This document shows, one piece after another, positions 45,656 through 55,604 of a DNA stretch of 64,000 bases; positions within the stretch are counted from its first letter, which is position 1; every line of letters starts with the position of its first letter. This stretch comes from Bacteroidota bacterium. GTDB lineage: Bacteria > Bacteroidota > Bacteroidia > Flavobacteriales_D > Crocinitomicaceae. Made by a program: the position numbers and the translations under genes. The notes below the pieces were generated by a model. It was not told where the DNA came from, made no database searches, and was given only the letters and a program-made list of their open reading frames with translations. The stretch spans positions 1,426,001 through 1,490,000 of the forward strand of contig JASBTZ010000003.1 in assembly GCA_030148165.1 (NCBI GenBank), given 5' to 3'.

Positions 45656-46988
45656 ACTGCTTCTGCTGCTGGCAATAACCTTACCTGTGGAAGCACAGAC
45701 CACTGTAAATTCAGTTAATTCGCCCTATAGTAGCTTTGGTCTTGGAGAAATGGGAACACTTGATCATCCGGTTTACGTTGGGATTGGCGGAAACAATATT
45801 ACCTGGTGCGACTCCACTGTTCTGAATTTCTATAACCCTGGGTCATATTCTTTTCTGGCAAAGGGAACTCCGTTATTCTCAACCGGGATAAGCTCGAGAC
45901 TTTCAATTTTTTCAGAAAATGGTAATCGCTACTTCTCTAACATAGCCTCTGTAAATCACTTTGCCATGGCATTTCCGATTTCATCGCGTTTTGGTTTTGC
46001 ATTTGGTTTGAAACCATTTTCGCGTAGAGGGTATGACTTTGTATCGGGCGATAGAATTGATGAAGATTCGATTATTTATGTTTATCAGGGTAATGGTGGT
46101 GTTAATGAAATATTCTTCGGTTTTGCAGGAAACATCATCAATACAAATAAACTGAAACTTTCTCTCGGGGGTAATTTTGGCTATCTGTTTGGAGAATCAA
46201 GCAATATTCGAAGAGCTGCCTTATATAAATCAGCAGGGGTGCTATCGGGCTATGTAAATGAAAAAATTACCGATGTCAATTCAATACACTATGAGTTCGG
46301 GACCAACTTAGTTTATAAGGTAAATGAAAAGCATCAGTTGTCGTTGTCATTGGTAATGGATCCGCAGCAATCCTTGAATAGCAAGTTTCAAGAGCGACTG
46401 TATTATTCACCGAAAATTTATGACATTGATGAAACCAGTCAACTTATGACATCAAGTGATTCTGTTGACCGAATTCTTACAGCACCCGAAATGACAGTTG
46501 GTTTTAACTACAATCTATCATTTCCGGCGAACAAGAATGACCGAAAGTTGAGCTCAGAATGGGCGTTTCACGGATCGTATACAACAACCGACTGGGAATC
46601 ATACAGTAATCCATTTGACTCGATTGCATTGCTTAGTTCTTCAAGAATAGCATTCGGAATTCAGTTTACCCCTGAAGTGAGGGCTATTGAACAAAAGGAA
46701 CTTACCAAGACTTACCAGCTAATGAAGTATCGAATAGGTGCCTACCAATATAGCCTGCCATACTCGATCGGTTCAGAACAAGTGACTGATCGCGGAATAA
46801 CGTTTGGGTTGGGTATTCCTATCCTAATTGAATCCTCCTTATCGTCTGTAAATCTGGGATTTGCAATCGGCAACAGAGGTGTAGGAGCCGAAGATGTCCT
46901 CAATGAGAGCTATTATAGCCTCAATCTTGGCATAACTATTGCTCCTGGAAAACTACGTAAATGGTTCCGTAAACCTAAATTGAACTAA
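45630..46988 (+). CDS. Outer-membrane beta-barrel protein, unknown function
   Basis: 452 residues from the ATG at 45630, chosen over 45588 because a clean signal peptide (MKFTSRILKLLLLLAITLPVEAQ) begins there. The rest alternates in amphipathic strands with aromatic girdles (SRFGFAFGLKPFSRRGYDFV, SEWAFHGSYTTTDWESY) and ends in SLNLGITIAPGKLRKWF. The opening SPYSSFGLGEMG is typical of a FadL-like or porin-like family next to coaX in Bacteroidota. Transport role likely, substrate unknown. Confidence 0.8.
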   Translation: MKFTSRILKLLLLLAITLPVEAQTTVNSVNSPYSSFGLGEMGTLDHPVYVGIGGNNITWCDSTVLNFYNPGSYSFLAKGTPLFSTGISSRLSIFSENGNRYFSNIASVNHFAMAFPISSRFGFAFGLKPFSRRGYDFVSGDRIDEDSIIYVYQGNGGVNEIFFGFAGNIINTNKLKLSLGGNFGYLFGESSNIRRAALYKSAGVLSGYVNEKITDVNSIHYEFGTNLVYKVNEKHQLSLSLVMDPQQSLNSKFQERLYYSPKIYDIDETSQLMTSSDSVDRILTAPEMTVGFNYNLSFPANKNDRKLSSEWAFHGSYTTTDWESYSNPFDSIALLSSSRIAFGIQFTPEVRAIEQKELTKTYQLMKYRIGAYQYSLPYSIGSEQVTDRGITFGLGIPILIESSLSSVNLGFAIGNRGVGAEDVLNESYYSLNLGITIAPGKLRKWFRKPKLN

Positions 46989-46997
46989 TATAAATTG

Positions 46998-48272
46998 ATG
47001 AAAATGTATTTGAACAAGTTGTTATTTAGCGCTTTAGTACTGTTTGTTGGATTTTACACGGTAGCACAGGATGACGAAGATCGTGAATGTAAACGAATGA
47101 GATTTCTTGGATCTAAGGCGTTGGAAGTGGAGAATTATAAAGAAGCTGCAATTTATTACCTGAAAGGGGAAACGATTTGTGGCAATTTTGAAAAACAGCA
47201 GTACGACATCCTTGCTGGTTCACTAGGACAAGTAGTTAATAAGGAAAAGGATGAAGCAGCGAAGAAAGCTTATATGGATACAATTTGTGGTGTATTTGAC
47301 CGCATGAATGAAAAAGGATTTTACGATCAGAGCAATGACCTCATGTGGGCATACTACATATTGAATAGCTCGAATGTCGATAATGTAAAAGCTGATTCTT
47401 TATTTGTTAGAGGAATTAAAGCCGCAGGTAAAAATACGCCTGAAGCATTTATATCCTATTACTATTATAACCTGTACGTTTTGTGGAATGCGGCGAAAGA
47501 TGATAACAAAGCCAAGCTCAAAAAACGAATCATTACAGAGTACTTCCACATGTCTCAACTGATTTCTGAAGGAAATATGTCAGCGAGAACTCAAGAAACG
47601 ATCACTCAGTATTTCAACGTTGTTGTACAAAGCTGTGAGGATATTCTTCCTGAATTAGGTGAATTCATGAATTCATTCCCACAAGATCCGGAATTGAAGA
47701 AGAGTACGGTAATGAACTTTATCAGCTTGCTTGAGAAGAAAGAATGTGAAGATGCACCTGAGTACATTCAGTTAATCGATACATTAGTTTCTGTTGATCC
47801 AAATTCTTTTGAAGCTCAATATATGAAAGCAAAAGCCCTGGAAGCGAAAAACAACTACAGCGGTGCGATAGGAGCTTATAAAAAGGCCAAGGAAAATACA
47901 AATGAAGAAGCACAACAAGAATCAATCGATTATTCAATTGCTCGGTGTCAGTATAAAATGGGGTCATTCACTTCAGCCTACAATACAGCACTGTCTGTAA
48001 AAGGCGAAAACAGAGGTGAAGCTTTGGTTCTTGCCGGAAATGCAGTTGCAGCGAATGCTAATAATTGCGGAGCAAGTACCTTCCAAAGAAAGTGTAATTA
48101 CATTTACGCTGTTCAACTCCTCGAGCAAGGTGCAGCATTGGGTGCATCTACCGGTGGCGCAATAGGAAGATACAAAGCAAATTATCCTACCGAACAAGAG
48201 TGTTTCGAGAATGGTAATCCGTCATCTGTTACACTTGAATGCTACGGCGTGAGTGTTTCACCATGTAACTAA
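46998..48272 (+). CDS. Secreted TPR-repeat protein
   Basis: 424 residues. Starts at 46998 (ATG) or 47004 give nearly the same signal peptide (LLFSALVLFVGFYTVAQ). The mature part is helical, with TPR units such as YKEAAIYYLKGETICGN and NNYSGAIGAYKKAKENTNEEA. Several Cys near the C-terminus (NNCGASTFQRKCNYIY, LECYGVSVSPCN) may form disulfides. It lies between an outer-membrane protein and lptC, overlapping lptC by one base, which suggests a periplasmic envelope role. Confidence 0.85.
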   Translation: MKMYLNKLLFSALVLFVGFYTVAQDDEDRECKRMRFLGSKALEVENYKEAAIYYLKGETICGNFEKQQYDILAGSLGQVVNKEKDEAAKKAYMDTICGVFDRMNEKGFYDQSNDLMWAYYILNSSNVDNVKADSLFVRGIKAAGKNTPEAFISYYYYNLYVLWNAAKDDNKAKLKKRIITEYFHMSQLISEGNMSARTQETITQYFNVVVQSCEDILPELGEFMNSFPQDPELKKSTVMNFISLLEKKECEDAPEYIQLIDTLVSVDPNSFEAQYMKAKALEAKNNYSGAIGAYKKAKENTNEEAQQESIDYSIARCQYKMGSFTSAYNTALSVKGENRGEALVLAGNAVAANANNCGASTFQRKCNYIYAVQLLEQGAALGASTGGAIGRYKANYPTEQECFENGNPSSVTLECYGVSVSPCN

Positions 48273-48844
48273 TGAAGATATTTTCATCAATAGGTTTATT
48301 ACCGGGTATACCTGCTATTTTTATGGCAGGTATATTTTTATTGAGCTGTGAAAATGATCTGGATACCATTCAACAGGTAAGCTATGATCCAAATGCTCCG
48401 GATGAAGTCACACAAAACCTCAATGTTGTTTACAACGATTCTGGATACGCTCAGATTCAGATATTCGCCACATTAGCAGAAACCTATTCGAAGCCACAAC
48501 ACATAACAAAACTTAAAGAAGGACTCAAAGTTGATTTCTATTCCGGTGAAGGCGAAGTGGTATCCAGACTAACTGCTATCAATGGTGAACTCAATTTCAC
48601 GACCGGCAAGTTTACTGTTCGGGATTCCGTCGTTTTGCATAATTTGGAGAAAAATCAGTTTCTCGAAACAGAGGAATTACACTGGAATCAAATCGATTCA
48701 ACGATTTACACAGACAAACATGTAATCATTCGAACCAAGGGTAAAGGCATTACCGGGAGGGGTAAAGGATTAAGAACAACTCAGCTTTTCGACACATATA
48801 CCGTTCTGGAACCGGTTGGCTCATTAAATGTCGATGAAGATTAA
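48272..48844 (+). CDS. lptC: LPS export protein LptC, lipoprotein form
   Basis: 190 residues. LptC links the inner-membrane LptBFG exporter to the periplasmic LPS bridge. The N-terminus ends in a lipobox (LLSC), unlike the single-helix anchor of E. coli LptC. The mature domain has the beta-jellyroll pattern (LNVVYNDSGYAQIQIFATLAETY, LKVDFYSGEGEVVSRLTAINGEL, FTVRDSVVLHN, LETEELHWNQIDSTIYTDKHVII), with the TEELxW motif typical of LptC. Translationally coupled to the TPR gene (TAATG). Confidence 0.92.
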   Translation: MKIFSSIGLLPGIPAIFMAGIFLLSCENDLDTIQQVSYDPNAPDEVTQNLNVVYNDSGYAQIQIFATLAETYSKPQHITKLKEGLKVDFYSGEGEVVSRLTAINGELNFTTGKFTVRDSVVLHNLEKNQFLETEELHWNQIDSTIYTDKHVIIRTKGKGITGRGKGLRTTQLFDTYTVLEPVGSLNVDED

Positions 48845-48868
48845 TTATCTTTACACCAAATTCCTTTT

Positions 48869-49096
48869 ATGCGGTTATACAATAAAGTAATGCTTTTCGT
48901 GTGGTTGGCAGCAGCCTTGTTGTCCTTCCTGGCCATCACCTATATGGGCATCACGGAAGGGTTTAGAACCTGGGTTTATTACTATGTCATTTCACTGGTC
49001 TGTGCAGGAATGTATTTCTTCAGAAAATTGATGATAAGAAGAATGGAAAAACACATGGAGTTTCTCGAAAACCAAAAGAAAGAGGAAAATAAATAA
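48869..49096 (+). CDS. Small two-helix membrane protein
   Basis: 75 residues, 24 bp after lptC and probably in the same transcript. Two hydrophobic helices (about 8-28 and 36-52) are followed by a charged cytoplasmic tail (RRMEKHMEFLENQKKEENK). No family recognised. A role with the Lpt or envelope genes is only suggested by position. Confidence 0.7.
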   Translation: MRLYNKVMLFVWLAAALLSFLAITYMGITEGFRTWVYYYVISLVCAGMYFFRKLMIRRMEKHMEFLENQKKEENK

Positions 49097-49227
49097 CCGC
49101 TTATCCCTTCTGACGATAACTCATCGAGGACATAGCTGTCTAATCATATTTTATTATCGTTTCCTTCAATTTATAAAGTAACTTTATGAGGTTGTAACAT
49201 TTTCAATGTTAAACTGTATTAATACTG

Positions 49228-51738
49228 ATGTTTGCAAGGTATACCATATTGCTAAGTTGTCTTGTTTTGTCGGTTTTTGCCTTTGGTCAATTCCAGGTCA
49301 AAGGAACAATCACCGACGAACGCGGTGTTCCCATTCCTTCAGCAAAGATCTACGTAAAGAATGCAGCCGACCTGCGTACCGTAGCAGATATTGACGGAAA
49401 TTACGAGATGTTACTTTATCCGGATGAATACTTTTTGGTCGTTTCAGCTGCCGGCTACGAAGATCGTGAAGCTTACCTGACCGTAAGCGATGGACCTGTT
49501 GTCAAGGATATAAGTTTGTTCCCGATTCAAATACAGGATATCGAAAACGTAAGTGTGTCCGCGAAAAAATCAAATCCGGGAAGAGAGATCATGCTTGAAG
49601 TGGTTAAAAGAAGAGATAGCTTCAATCTATGGAACTATCCTCATTCAGTGGAGGCCTATATCAAAGCAACGGAGAAGATTGATCGTGACGAAGAAAAAGA
49701 TGATCGCAAGAAGCGACGTGACGAAGAGGAAAACACGGACCCTAATGGAATTGAAGATCCATTTGCAGAACAACGCAAAGCAAACGAAGAGTTCGCCAGT
49801 AATATGAATCTGATCGAAGTTGATTTGATCAGACACTATGGTGGACCGGGCAAAGTCAAAGAAATAAGAAACGGATTCGAGCAGCGCGGTGAAAAAAGAA
49901 ATCACCTGTATTATACAACTACGGTTAAATCCAATTTCAATTTCTTTGAAAACCTGTTGCACCTGAATGACCTTCATCAGACACCCGTTAGCTCACCTAT
50001 TTCGGGCCCCGGAATTTTATCCTATAAGTATCGGCTTGAAGACCAATACGAAGAAAATGGTATGCTGATCGACAAGATTAAGATCATTGCACGAAATACA
50101 GCAACAACCACATTAAGCGGATATGTCTATGTGATTGATTCACTCTGGTTAATTCAAAAAATTGATCTGAGTATGGAGAAAGGTAATCTGCTCATTTATG
50201 ATTACTTCCAGATCTATCAGGAATATGACCACCCGGGAGATTCGTTGTGTGTTTTGACCCATCAGAAACTAACATATGGTGTAAAGTACAAAGAATCAGA
50301 GCACACTTGCAGCACCATTACTAACTTCAATAATTACAATTTCAATCCGGTCTTTCCCAAGCGCTTTTTCAACAACGAGCTCTCTTCTACGGAGGTCGAA
50401 GCGTATGATAAGGATAGTTTGTACTGGAAAGAAAAACGGAATGTTGAACTGACACCGGAAGAAATTAAGTTCATTATAATAAAGGACAGTATAGCAGATT
50501 ATCACAATAGAAAAGAATATCAGGATTCGGTTGATGCGATATTCAATAAAGTAACTGCGCTAAAAATTCTGTGGTGGGGAGTTGATCACCGAAATCGAGA
50601 AAAACAAATGCAGTGGACAATCAACTCTTTGGCTGGATTAATAAGACCCGTTTATATTGCCGGTCCACGCGTATCGCCCGGATTCTTTTTCTTTAAAAAA
50701 TGGGAGGATGAACGTGCGATAGATTCTTACACTGAAACTTCGTATGGATTCTTAAACTCAGATATTAAAGGCCGTACGAACTGGGATTTCCGTTATGCTC
50801 CATTCCACTTTGGAACGATAAGCGCCGGGTTCTCGCATGACTTCGATGTCATACGTGGGTACGATGCGATAACTCAGATCTATAAGAGAGATAACTTCAT
50901 CGAAAAAACAGAAATTGACGTTGGTCACGACTATGAGCTATTCAATGGCTTTTTCCTCGAGACCACTTTAAGTTTTGCAGAACGTCGAAGTCTTAAGGAC
51001 TATAGATTCCTGGGCGATGTTTTGGAAGGAGCTGATAGCATTCTACCCAACAACGACCCAACAGAATTTGAATCCTATCAGGCCTTGATCTTCGATGGAT
51101 TGATTAAATATACACCCGGTCAGAAATATATGCGAGAAGCATATCGAAAAGTAATACTGGGATCCAAGTGGCCGACGTTCTATTTTGGTTATGAGAAAGG
51201 AATCGAAGGACCATTTGGCAGTGACGTTAACCACGATTATATCCGGGCTGGTATTATGCAAACATTTAAGATTGGAACAATCGGTACTTCAAATTACCAC
51301 ATCAAAATCGGGCAATTCATCAATACGAAAAAGGTGTACGATGCGGACCGTAAATTCCAGCGACGAAGCGACCCTATTTGGTTCTCGAACCCGCTGTATT
51401 CCTTCCAGGGCCTGGATTCAACACTTGCTACAAATGGAGCTGTATTCGAAGCTCACTTTGTACATCACGATAATGGGGCTATCATCAATAAGATTCCCTT
51501 CATGAAAAAAGCACGAATCGGTCTCGTGTTCGGTGCCGGTTATCTGAACGTGCCGGAGCATAATTGGCAGCACTGGGAAGTAGTTGGCGGTATCGAAAGG
51601 AACTTTAAACTTTCCAGAAGAAGACTTAGAATCGGCTTCTACGGAGTGCTCTCTGATGGAAATCATATCAACCCTACACCGGACTGGAAAATTTCGCTGG
51701 CGATCTTGAATAATCGTAGCATGAAGTGGAATTTCTAA
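49228..51738 (+). CDS. DUF5686/carboxypeptidase-regulatory-like outer-membrane protein
   Basis: 836 residues with a signal peptide (1-20). A CarboxypepD_reg-like domain (about 22-100: VKGTITDERGVPIPSAKIYVKN, GNYEMLLYPDEYFLVVSAAGYE) is followed by the DUF5686 region (about 110-836) with VEAYIKATEKI, a plug-like part and a long C-terminal run of amphipathic beta strands ending in WKISLAILNNRSMKWNF, the typical aromatic end of a barrel. A strongly charged insert (about 150-175, DEEKDDRKKRRDEEEN) lies in the N-terminal half. A TonB-dependent-like function is inferred only from the layout. It has no clear operon partner. Confidence 0.88.
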   Translation: MFARYTILLSCLVLSVFAFGQFQVKGTITDERGVPIPSAKIYVKNAADLRTVADIDGNYEMLLYPDEYFLVVSAAGYEDREAYLTVSDGPVVKDISLFPIQIQDIENVSVSAKKSNPGREIMLEVVKRRDSFNLWNYPHSVEAYIKATEKIDRDEEKDDRKKRRDEEENTDPNGIEDPFAEQRKANEEFASNMNLIEVDLIRHYGGPGKVKEIRNGFEQRGEKRNHLYYTTTVKSNFNFFENLLHLNDLHQTPVSSPISGPGILSYKYRLEDQYEENGMLIDKIKIIARNTATTTLSGYVYVIDSLWLIQKIDLSMEKGNLLIYDYFQIYQEYDHPGDSLCVLTHQKLTYGVKYKESEHTCSTITNFNNYNFNPVFPKRFFNNELSSTEVEAYDKDSLYWKEKRNVELTPEEIKFIIIKDSIADYHNRKEYQDSVDAIFNKVTALKILWWGVDHRNREKQMQWTINSLAGLIRPVYIAGPRVSPGFFFFKKWEDERAIDSYTETSYGFLNSDIKGRTNWDFRYAPFHFGTISAGFSHDFDVIRGYDAITQIYKRDNFIEKTEIDVGHDYELFNGFFLETTLSFAERRSLKDYRFLGDVLEGADSILPNNDPTEFESYQALIFDGLIKYTPGQKYMREAYRKVILGSKWPTFYFGYEKGIEGPFGSDVNHDYIRAGIMQTFKIGTIGTSNYHIKIGQFINTKKVYDADRKFQRRSDPIWFSNPLYSFQGLDSTLATNGAVFEAHFVHHDNGAIINKIPFMKKARIGLVFGAGYLNVPEHNWQHWEVVGGIERNFKLSRRRLRIGFYGVLSDGNHINPTPDWKISLAILNNRSMKWNF

Positions 51739-51801
51739 TATTCTTTCTTCAATCCCCTTGATGTTTTTATTTTTATAGCAACTAATTCAAAACAGGAAGT
51801 T

Positions 51802-52992
51802 ATGTATGGAAAACTCAAGGATCACCTTCAGGCAGAATTAAAAGCGATTGATGAAGCTGGAATCTATAAGCGTGAAAGAATAATTACCACACCACAAGGC
51901 GCAAATGTATCGGTGAACACAGGTGATGACGTGATCATCATGTGTGCGAATAATTACCTTGGACTTTCCTCCCACCCTGATGTAATTCAGGCGGCTAAAG
52001 ACACTCTCGACACCCATGGTTATGGAATGTCGTCTGTAAGATTTATCTGCGGAACACAGGACATCCACAAAGAATTAGAACGTAAGATCGCGGAGTTCTA
52101 TGGAACAGAAGATACCATACTTTATGCTGCCGCATTTGACGCTAATGGAGGTGTATTCGAACCCTTATTTACCGATGAAGATGCAATCATTTCAGATGAA
52201 TTGAATCATGCATCAATCATTGACGGTGTACGTCTTTGTAAAGCACAGCGTTATCGTTACAAGCATTCCGACATGGCTGACCTCGAAGAGCAGTTAAAAG
52301 CAGCTCAGGCACAACGCTTCAGAATCATTGTTACCGATGGTGTTTTCTCGATGGATGGTGACCTGGCTAAAATGGATGAGATATGCGCTCTTGCAGATAA
52401 GTACGATGCTTTGGTGATGACAGATGAATGTCACTCAGCTGGTTTCATTGGAAAAACCGGACGTGGGGTACCTGAACATTTCGGCGTGATGGACCGAGTT
52501 GATATTGTTACCGGAACACTGGGAAAAGCACTCGGTGGCGCTATGGGAGGATATACAACAGGACCCAAAGAAATCATTGACATGCTGCGTCAGAAATCAC
52601 GACCATATTTGTTTTCCAACTCACTTGCTCCAGCAATTGTTGGGGCATCCATAAAGGTGTTTGACTTATTGAGTTCTACGACAGAGCTAAGAGATAAATT
52701 AGAAGACAATACGAAGTATTTCAAAGAGAAGATCATGGCAGCTGGATTTGATATCAAGCCCGGTGATTCTCCTATCGTGCCCATCATGCTTTATGATGCG
52801 GCTCTTTCTCAGAAGTTTGCAGATCGATTGCTTGAAGAGGGCATCTATGCAATAGGTTTCTTCTATCCGGTAGTGGCAAAAGGTCAGGCAAGAATTCGAA
52901 CACAGATTTCAGCTGCACATTCAATAGAAGATCTTGACAAGGCTGCCGCTGCGTTTATTAAAGTAGGTAAGGAACTCGGCGTTATCGAATAA
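51802..52992 (+). CDS. kbl: Glycine C-acetyltransferase (2-amino-3-ketobutyrate CoA ligase)
   Basis: 396 residues, same length as E. coli Kbl. The PLP enzyme of alpha-oxoamine synthase type acts with threonine dehydrogenase to break threonine to glycine and acetyl-CoA. Landmarks are [31 protein letters not shown] (family signature), [26 protein letters not shown] and the Schiff-base Lys242 in GTLGKALGG. Threonine dehydrogenase is not nearby. The stop overlaps the AlkD-like start by one base. Confidence 0.96.
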   Translation: MYGKLKDHLQAELKAIDEAGIYKRERIITTPQGANVSVNTGDDVIIMCANNYLGLSSHPDVIQAAKDTLDTHGYGMSSVRFICGTQDIHKELERKIAEFYGTEDTILYAAAFDANGGVFEPLFTDEDAIISDELNHASIIDGVRLCKAQRYRYKHSDMADLEEQLKAAQAQRFRIIVTDGVFSMDGDLAKMDEICALADKYDALVMTDECHSAGFIGKTGRGVPEHFGVMDRVDIVTGTLGKALGGAMGGYTTGPKEIIDMLRQKSRPYLFSNSLAPAIVGASIKVFDLLSSTTELRDKLEDNTKYFKEKIMAAGFDIKPGDSPIVPIMLYDAALSQKFADRLLEEGIYAIGFFYPVVAKGQARIRTQISAAHSIEDLDKAAAAFIKVGKELGVIE

Positions 52993-53648
52993 TGTCATCA
53001 ACAGATATAGATCTTGCGATGGAGTCCCTGGACGCTGAGATGATTCGACACAAAATTGATTCGAAAGCTATTAATATGGCTAAGTATCTCAAGAATCATT
53101 TTGCCTGTTATGGTATCAAATCTCCGGTTCGAAATGAAATCCAGCGCAAATGGTTTACGGAACTGAAGAAATATGATCTCGACCCCTGGGATATTGTTTA
53201 TAATCTTTGGGCAAAAGATCAGCGTGAATATCAATACATCGCAATTGATTACATGAGGAGGATCCCGAAGAAGTCAATTGATAAAGATGATTACAGAAAA
53301 TTGGAAGAACTTATCACAACGAAATCCTGGTGGGATTCAGTGGATGGATTGGCGACAAATCTGGTTGGCCGTTATTTTGAGAAGTTTCCGGAAATGAAGG
53401 AACAGGTTATCGAAAAGTGGCGACATAGTGATGACATGTGGTTGAACCGAACCTGTCTGATCTTTCAGATGAAATACAAAAACGATGTCGACTTTAAGCT
53501 CTTAAAAGATCTGATCCGACAATACCAGCCGGTCAAAGAGTTCTTTATTCAAAAAGCCATTGGCTGGAGCTTACGGCAATATTCAAAATTTAATCCTAAG
53601 GGTGTGAAAGACTTTGTTGAAGAAGTCAATCTGCAAGGTCTGCTCTAA
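52992..53648 (+). CDS. AlkD-like DNA alkylation repair protein
   Basis: 218 residues of HEAT-like helices. AlkD excises alkylated bases without a base-flipping pocket. The active-site segments are present: GIKSPVRNEIQRKWF near the N-terminus, TKSWWDSVDGLATNLVG with the Trp and Asp that contact the lesion and the sugar, and WLNRTCLIFQMKY with the Arg. It is translationally coupled to kbl and followed 24 bp later by the carbonic anhydrase gene. The combination has no obvious pathway logic. Confidence 0.92.
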   Translation: MSSTDIDLAMESLDAEMIRHKIDSKAINMAKYLKNHFACYGIKSPVRNEIQRKWFTELKKYDLDPWDIVYNLWAKDQREYQYIAIDYMRRIPKKSIDKDDYRKLEELITTKSWWDSVDGLATNLVGRYFEKFPEMKEQVIEKWRHSDDMWLNRTCLIFQMKYKNDVDFKLLKDLIRQYQPVKEFFIQKAIGWSLRQYSKFNPKGVKDFVEEVNLQGLL

Positions 53649-53672
53649 GAGAAGCAACTAAATACATATAAC

Positions 53673-54194
53673 ATGGCGCTAATTAAAAATTGTCTTGACA
53701 AAGAACCTAAATGGGGTGTTGACTGCTGGTTTGCCGAGAACGCAACCATTGTTGGAGACGTAACAATGGGTGATCACTGTTCCGTCTGGTTCAATGCTGT
53801 CATCCGCGGAGATGTCAACTCCATTCGAATGGGAAATAAAGTAAATGTGCAGGATGGTGCCGTGATCCACTGCACCTATCAGAAAGCAGCAACCACCATA
53901 GGAAATAATGTTTCCATTGGCCATAATGCCCTGGTTCATGGTTGTACAATAGAAGACAATGTACTCATAGGTATGGGTTCAATCGTCATGGATGATTGTT
54001 ATATCGAATCGGGAAGTATCATCGCCGCTGGTGCTGTTCTTCTGGAAGGAACGCGTGTTGAAAGTGGAAGTGTTTATGCCGGTGTTCCGGCTAAGAAAGT
54101 GAAAGAAATTTCACCCGAATTGTTCGAAGGTGAAGTGATGCGTATTGCGAATAACTACTTGAAATATTCCGGTTGGTTTAAAGAAGATCAATGA
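53673..54194 (+). CDS. Gamma-carbonic-anhydrase-like hexapeptide-repeat protein
   Basis: 173 residues forming a left-handed beta-helix (repeats such as VGDVTMGDHCSVWFNAVIRGDV and IGNNVSIGHNALVHGCTIEDNVLIGMG). The zinc His positions are visible in GAVIHCTY and SIGHNALVHG. A C-terminal helix (LFEGEVMRIANNYLKYSGWF) completes the trimer. Carbonic anhydrase activity is typical for the family but not universal. It converges with murI with a 7-bp overlap. Confidence 0.92.
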   Translation: MALIKNCLDKEPKWGVDCWFAENATIVGDVTMGDHCSVWFNAVIRGDVNSIRMGNKVNVQDGAVIHCTYQKAATTIGNNVSIGHNALVHGCTIEDNVLIGMGSIVMDDCYIESGSIIAAGAVLLEGTRVESGSVYAGVPAKKVKEISPELFEGEVMRIANNYLKYSGWFKEDQ

Positions 54195-55009
54195 TTCAGT
54201 GATATATGCATTGACTCCACCTTCTCCCCGAAATAATCACTTGCATTTCGGTCAAATTCTTCCTTGCTTTCCGTCGTTAGAAAAGTAACCGTTCCATTCT
54301 TGGTACATTTGGCATCCATCCATGGATGTCGCCTTAGATAATCGGCTATACCATTAGCAACGATTTTCCCCTGAGAAATTACTTTCACATGATCCGGCAC
54401 TAGTGATTCAATATACTCTTTAAGGACCGGGTAATGTGTACACGCGAGTAAGATCGTGTCAATCTGATCGCATTCCTCTAATAATGCCTGGACGTCCTTA
54501 GAAATAAATTCTCGTCCCGCATGCGTATGGTGTTCATTATTTTCAATCAAAGGCACCCATAAGGGACAAGCCTGCTGATGCACCTCACATTGAGGCGCAA
54601 ATTTACCAATCTCAATTACGTAAGACTGCGAATTAACCGTTCCTTCTGTGGCAAGAATACCAATATGATTAGACTTGGTAAATTGGCTTATGATCTCTGT
54701 GGTAGGTCTTAATACACCCAAAACTCGTTTGTCCGGGTCGATGTGGGGTAGATCCTTTTGCTGGATTGTGCGAAGCGCCTTCGCAGATGAGGTATTACAC
54801 GCGAGAATAACCAATTCACAGCCCCTATCAAATAATTCCTTTACCGCTTCAAGTGTAAACTCATAGACGACATCAAATGATCTGGTTCCATAAGGGGCTC
54901 TTGCATTGTCTCCCAGGTACAAATAATCATACTGAGGTAAACGCTCCCGAATGTCAGAAAGGATCGTTAAGCCTCCATATCCTGAATCGAAAATTCCAAT
55001 TGGTCCCAT
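54188..55009 (-). CDS. murI: Glutamate racemase
   Basis: 273 residues. MurI makes D-glutamate for peptidoglycan. Motifs: IGIFDSGYGGLTIL (Asp-Ser), YLGDNARAPYGTRS, the first catalytic Cys in LVILACNTSSAKALR and the second in ILLACTHYPVLKEYI. The start ATG at 55009 has a -7 box ending 5 nt before it, so it is probably expressed apart from the upstream skp genes, whose terminator stands between. Confidence 0.97.
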   Translation of the reverse strand: MGPIGIFDSGYGGLTILSDIRERLPQYDYLYLGDNARAPYGTRSFDVVYEFTLEAVKELFDRGCELVILACNTSSAKALRTIQQKDLPHIDPDKRVLGVLRPTTEIISQFTKSNHIGILATEGTVNSQSYVIEIGKFAPQCEVHQQACPLWVPLIENNEHHTHAGREFISKDVQALLEECDQIDTILLACTHYPVLKEYIESLVPDHVKVISQGKIVANGIADYLRRHPWMDAKCTKNGTVTFLTTESKEEFDRNASDYFGEKVESMHISLNH

Positions 55010-55014
55010 CGACT

Positions 55015-55022
55015 CAAAGCTA
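55015..55022 (-). promoter_or_regulatory. -7 promoter box of murI
   Basis: TAGCTTTG on the minus strand ends 5 nt before the murI ATG. The upstream -33 position would fall in the terminator of the skp genes and has no TTTG. Confidence 0.4.
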
Positions 55023-55023
55023 A

Positions 55024-55056
55024 CAAAAAAAGGCTGTCAGATATCCGACAGCCTTT
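55024..55056 (-). terminator. Terminator of the bamA-skp operon
   Basis: AAAGGCTGTC (55029-55038) pairs with GACAGCCTTT (55047-55056) around an 8-nt loop, with a T-run on the minus strand toward 55025. Confidence 0.88.
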
Positions 55057-55076
55057 CCAACAAATCTTAAATATTT

Positions 55077-55604
55077 TTATGGAGCTACATCCAACTTAAG
55101 CAACTCTGTGATCACTTCGTCCGTGATATCCTCTCCACCTTCAGAATAAAGTAAAATGGATTCATCTACTACGTAGGTAAGTTTCCTTCTATCCGCAACC
55201 GTTTTAATTGCTTTTTGTACAATTTTCAGAATCGGATCGTTTAACTCCTGTGAATAAGCCTGCATCTCAACGCTTAGAGATTGCTCTCTTTCCTGTAACG
55301 CCTGTTCCTTTTTCATGATTTTCTCTTGTTCGATTTTCATGATAACCGGCGACATATTCGGCTGATCTTTCTGATAGGTAGCGTATGCTTTATTTAAATC
55401 AGCTTCCATCTCCTTCAACTCCTGTATCCCCGCCGCTTCAAACTCCTGAAGTTTTTTCAGCGCTGACTTTCTCGATGGCATTGTATCCAACAATGCTTGC
55501 GAATTAACGTGTCCCATTCTTGCCTGGGCCATCAATGTTCCCGTACTAAAAACTAAAACAAGTGCTAATAATATACTTTTCATTTTTCTTTTTTGTTTAT
55601 TCAT
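55077..55604 (-). CDS. OmpH/Skp-family periplasmic chaperone, second copy
   Basis: 175 residues, with a signal peptide (cleavage after TLMAQ). The mature start MGHVNSQALLDTMPSRKSALKKLQEF is the Skp opening strand, followed by a long coiled coil rich in Glu/Lys/Gln (QEREQSLSVEMQAYSQEL) and a closing strand (LTYVVDESILLY). An alternative start at 55583 would shorten the basic N-region. It begins immediately after the stop of the first copy and ends the operon. Skp traps outer-membrane proteins on their way to BamA. Confidence 0.93.
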   Translation of the reverse strand: MNKQKRKMKSILLALVLVFSTGTLMAQARMGHVNSQALLDTMPSRKSALKKLQEFEAAGIQELKEMEADLNKAYATYQKDQPNMSPVIMKIEQEKIMKKEQALQEREQSLSVEMQAYSQELNDPILKIVQKAIKTVADRRKLTYVVDESILLYSEGGEDITDEVITELLKLDVAP

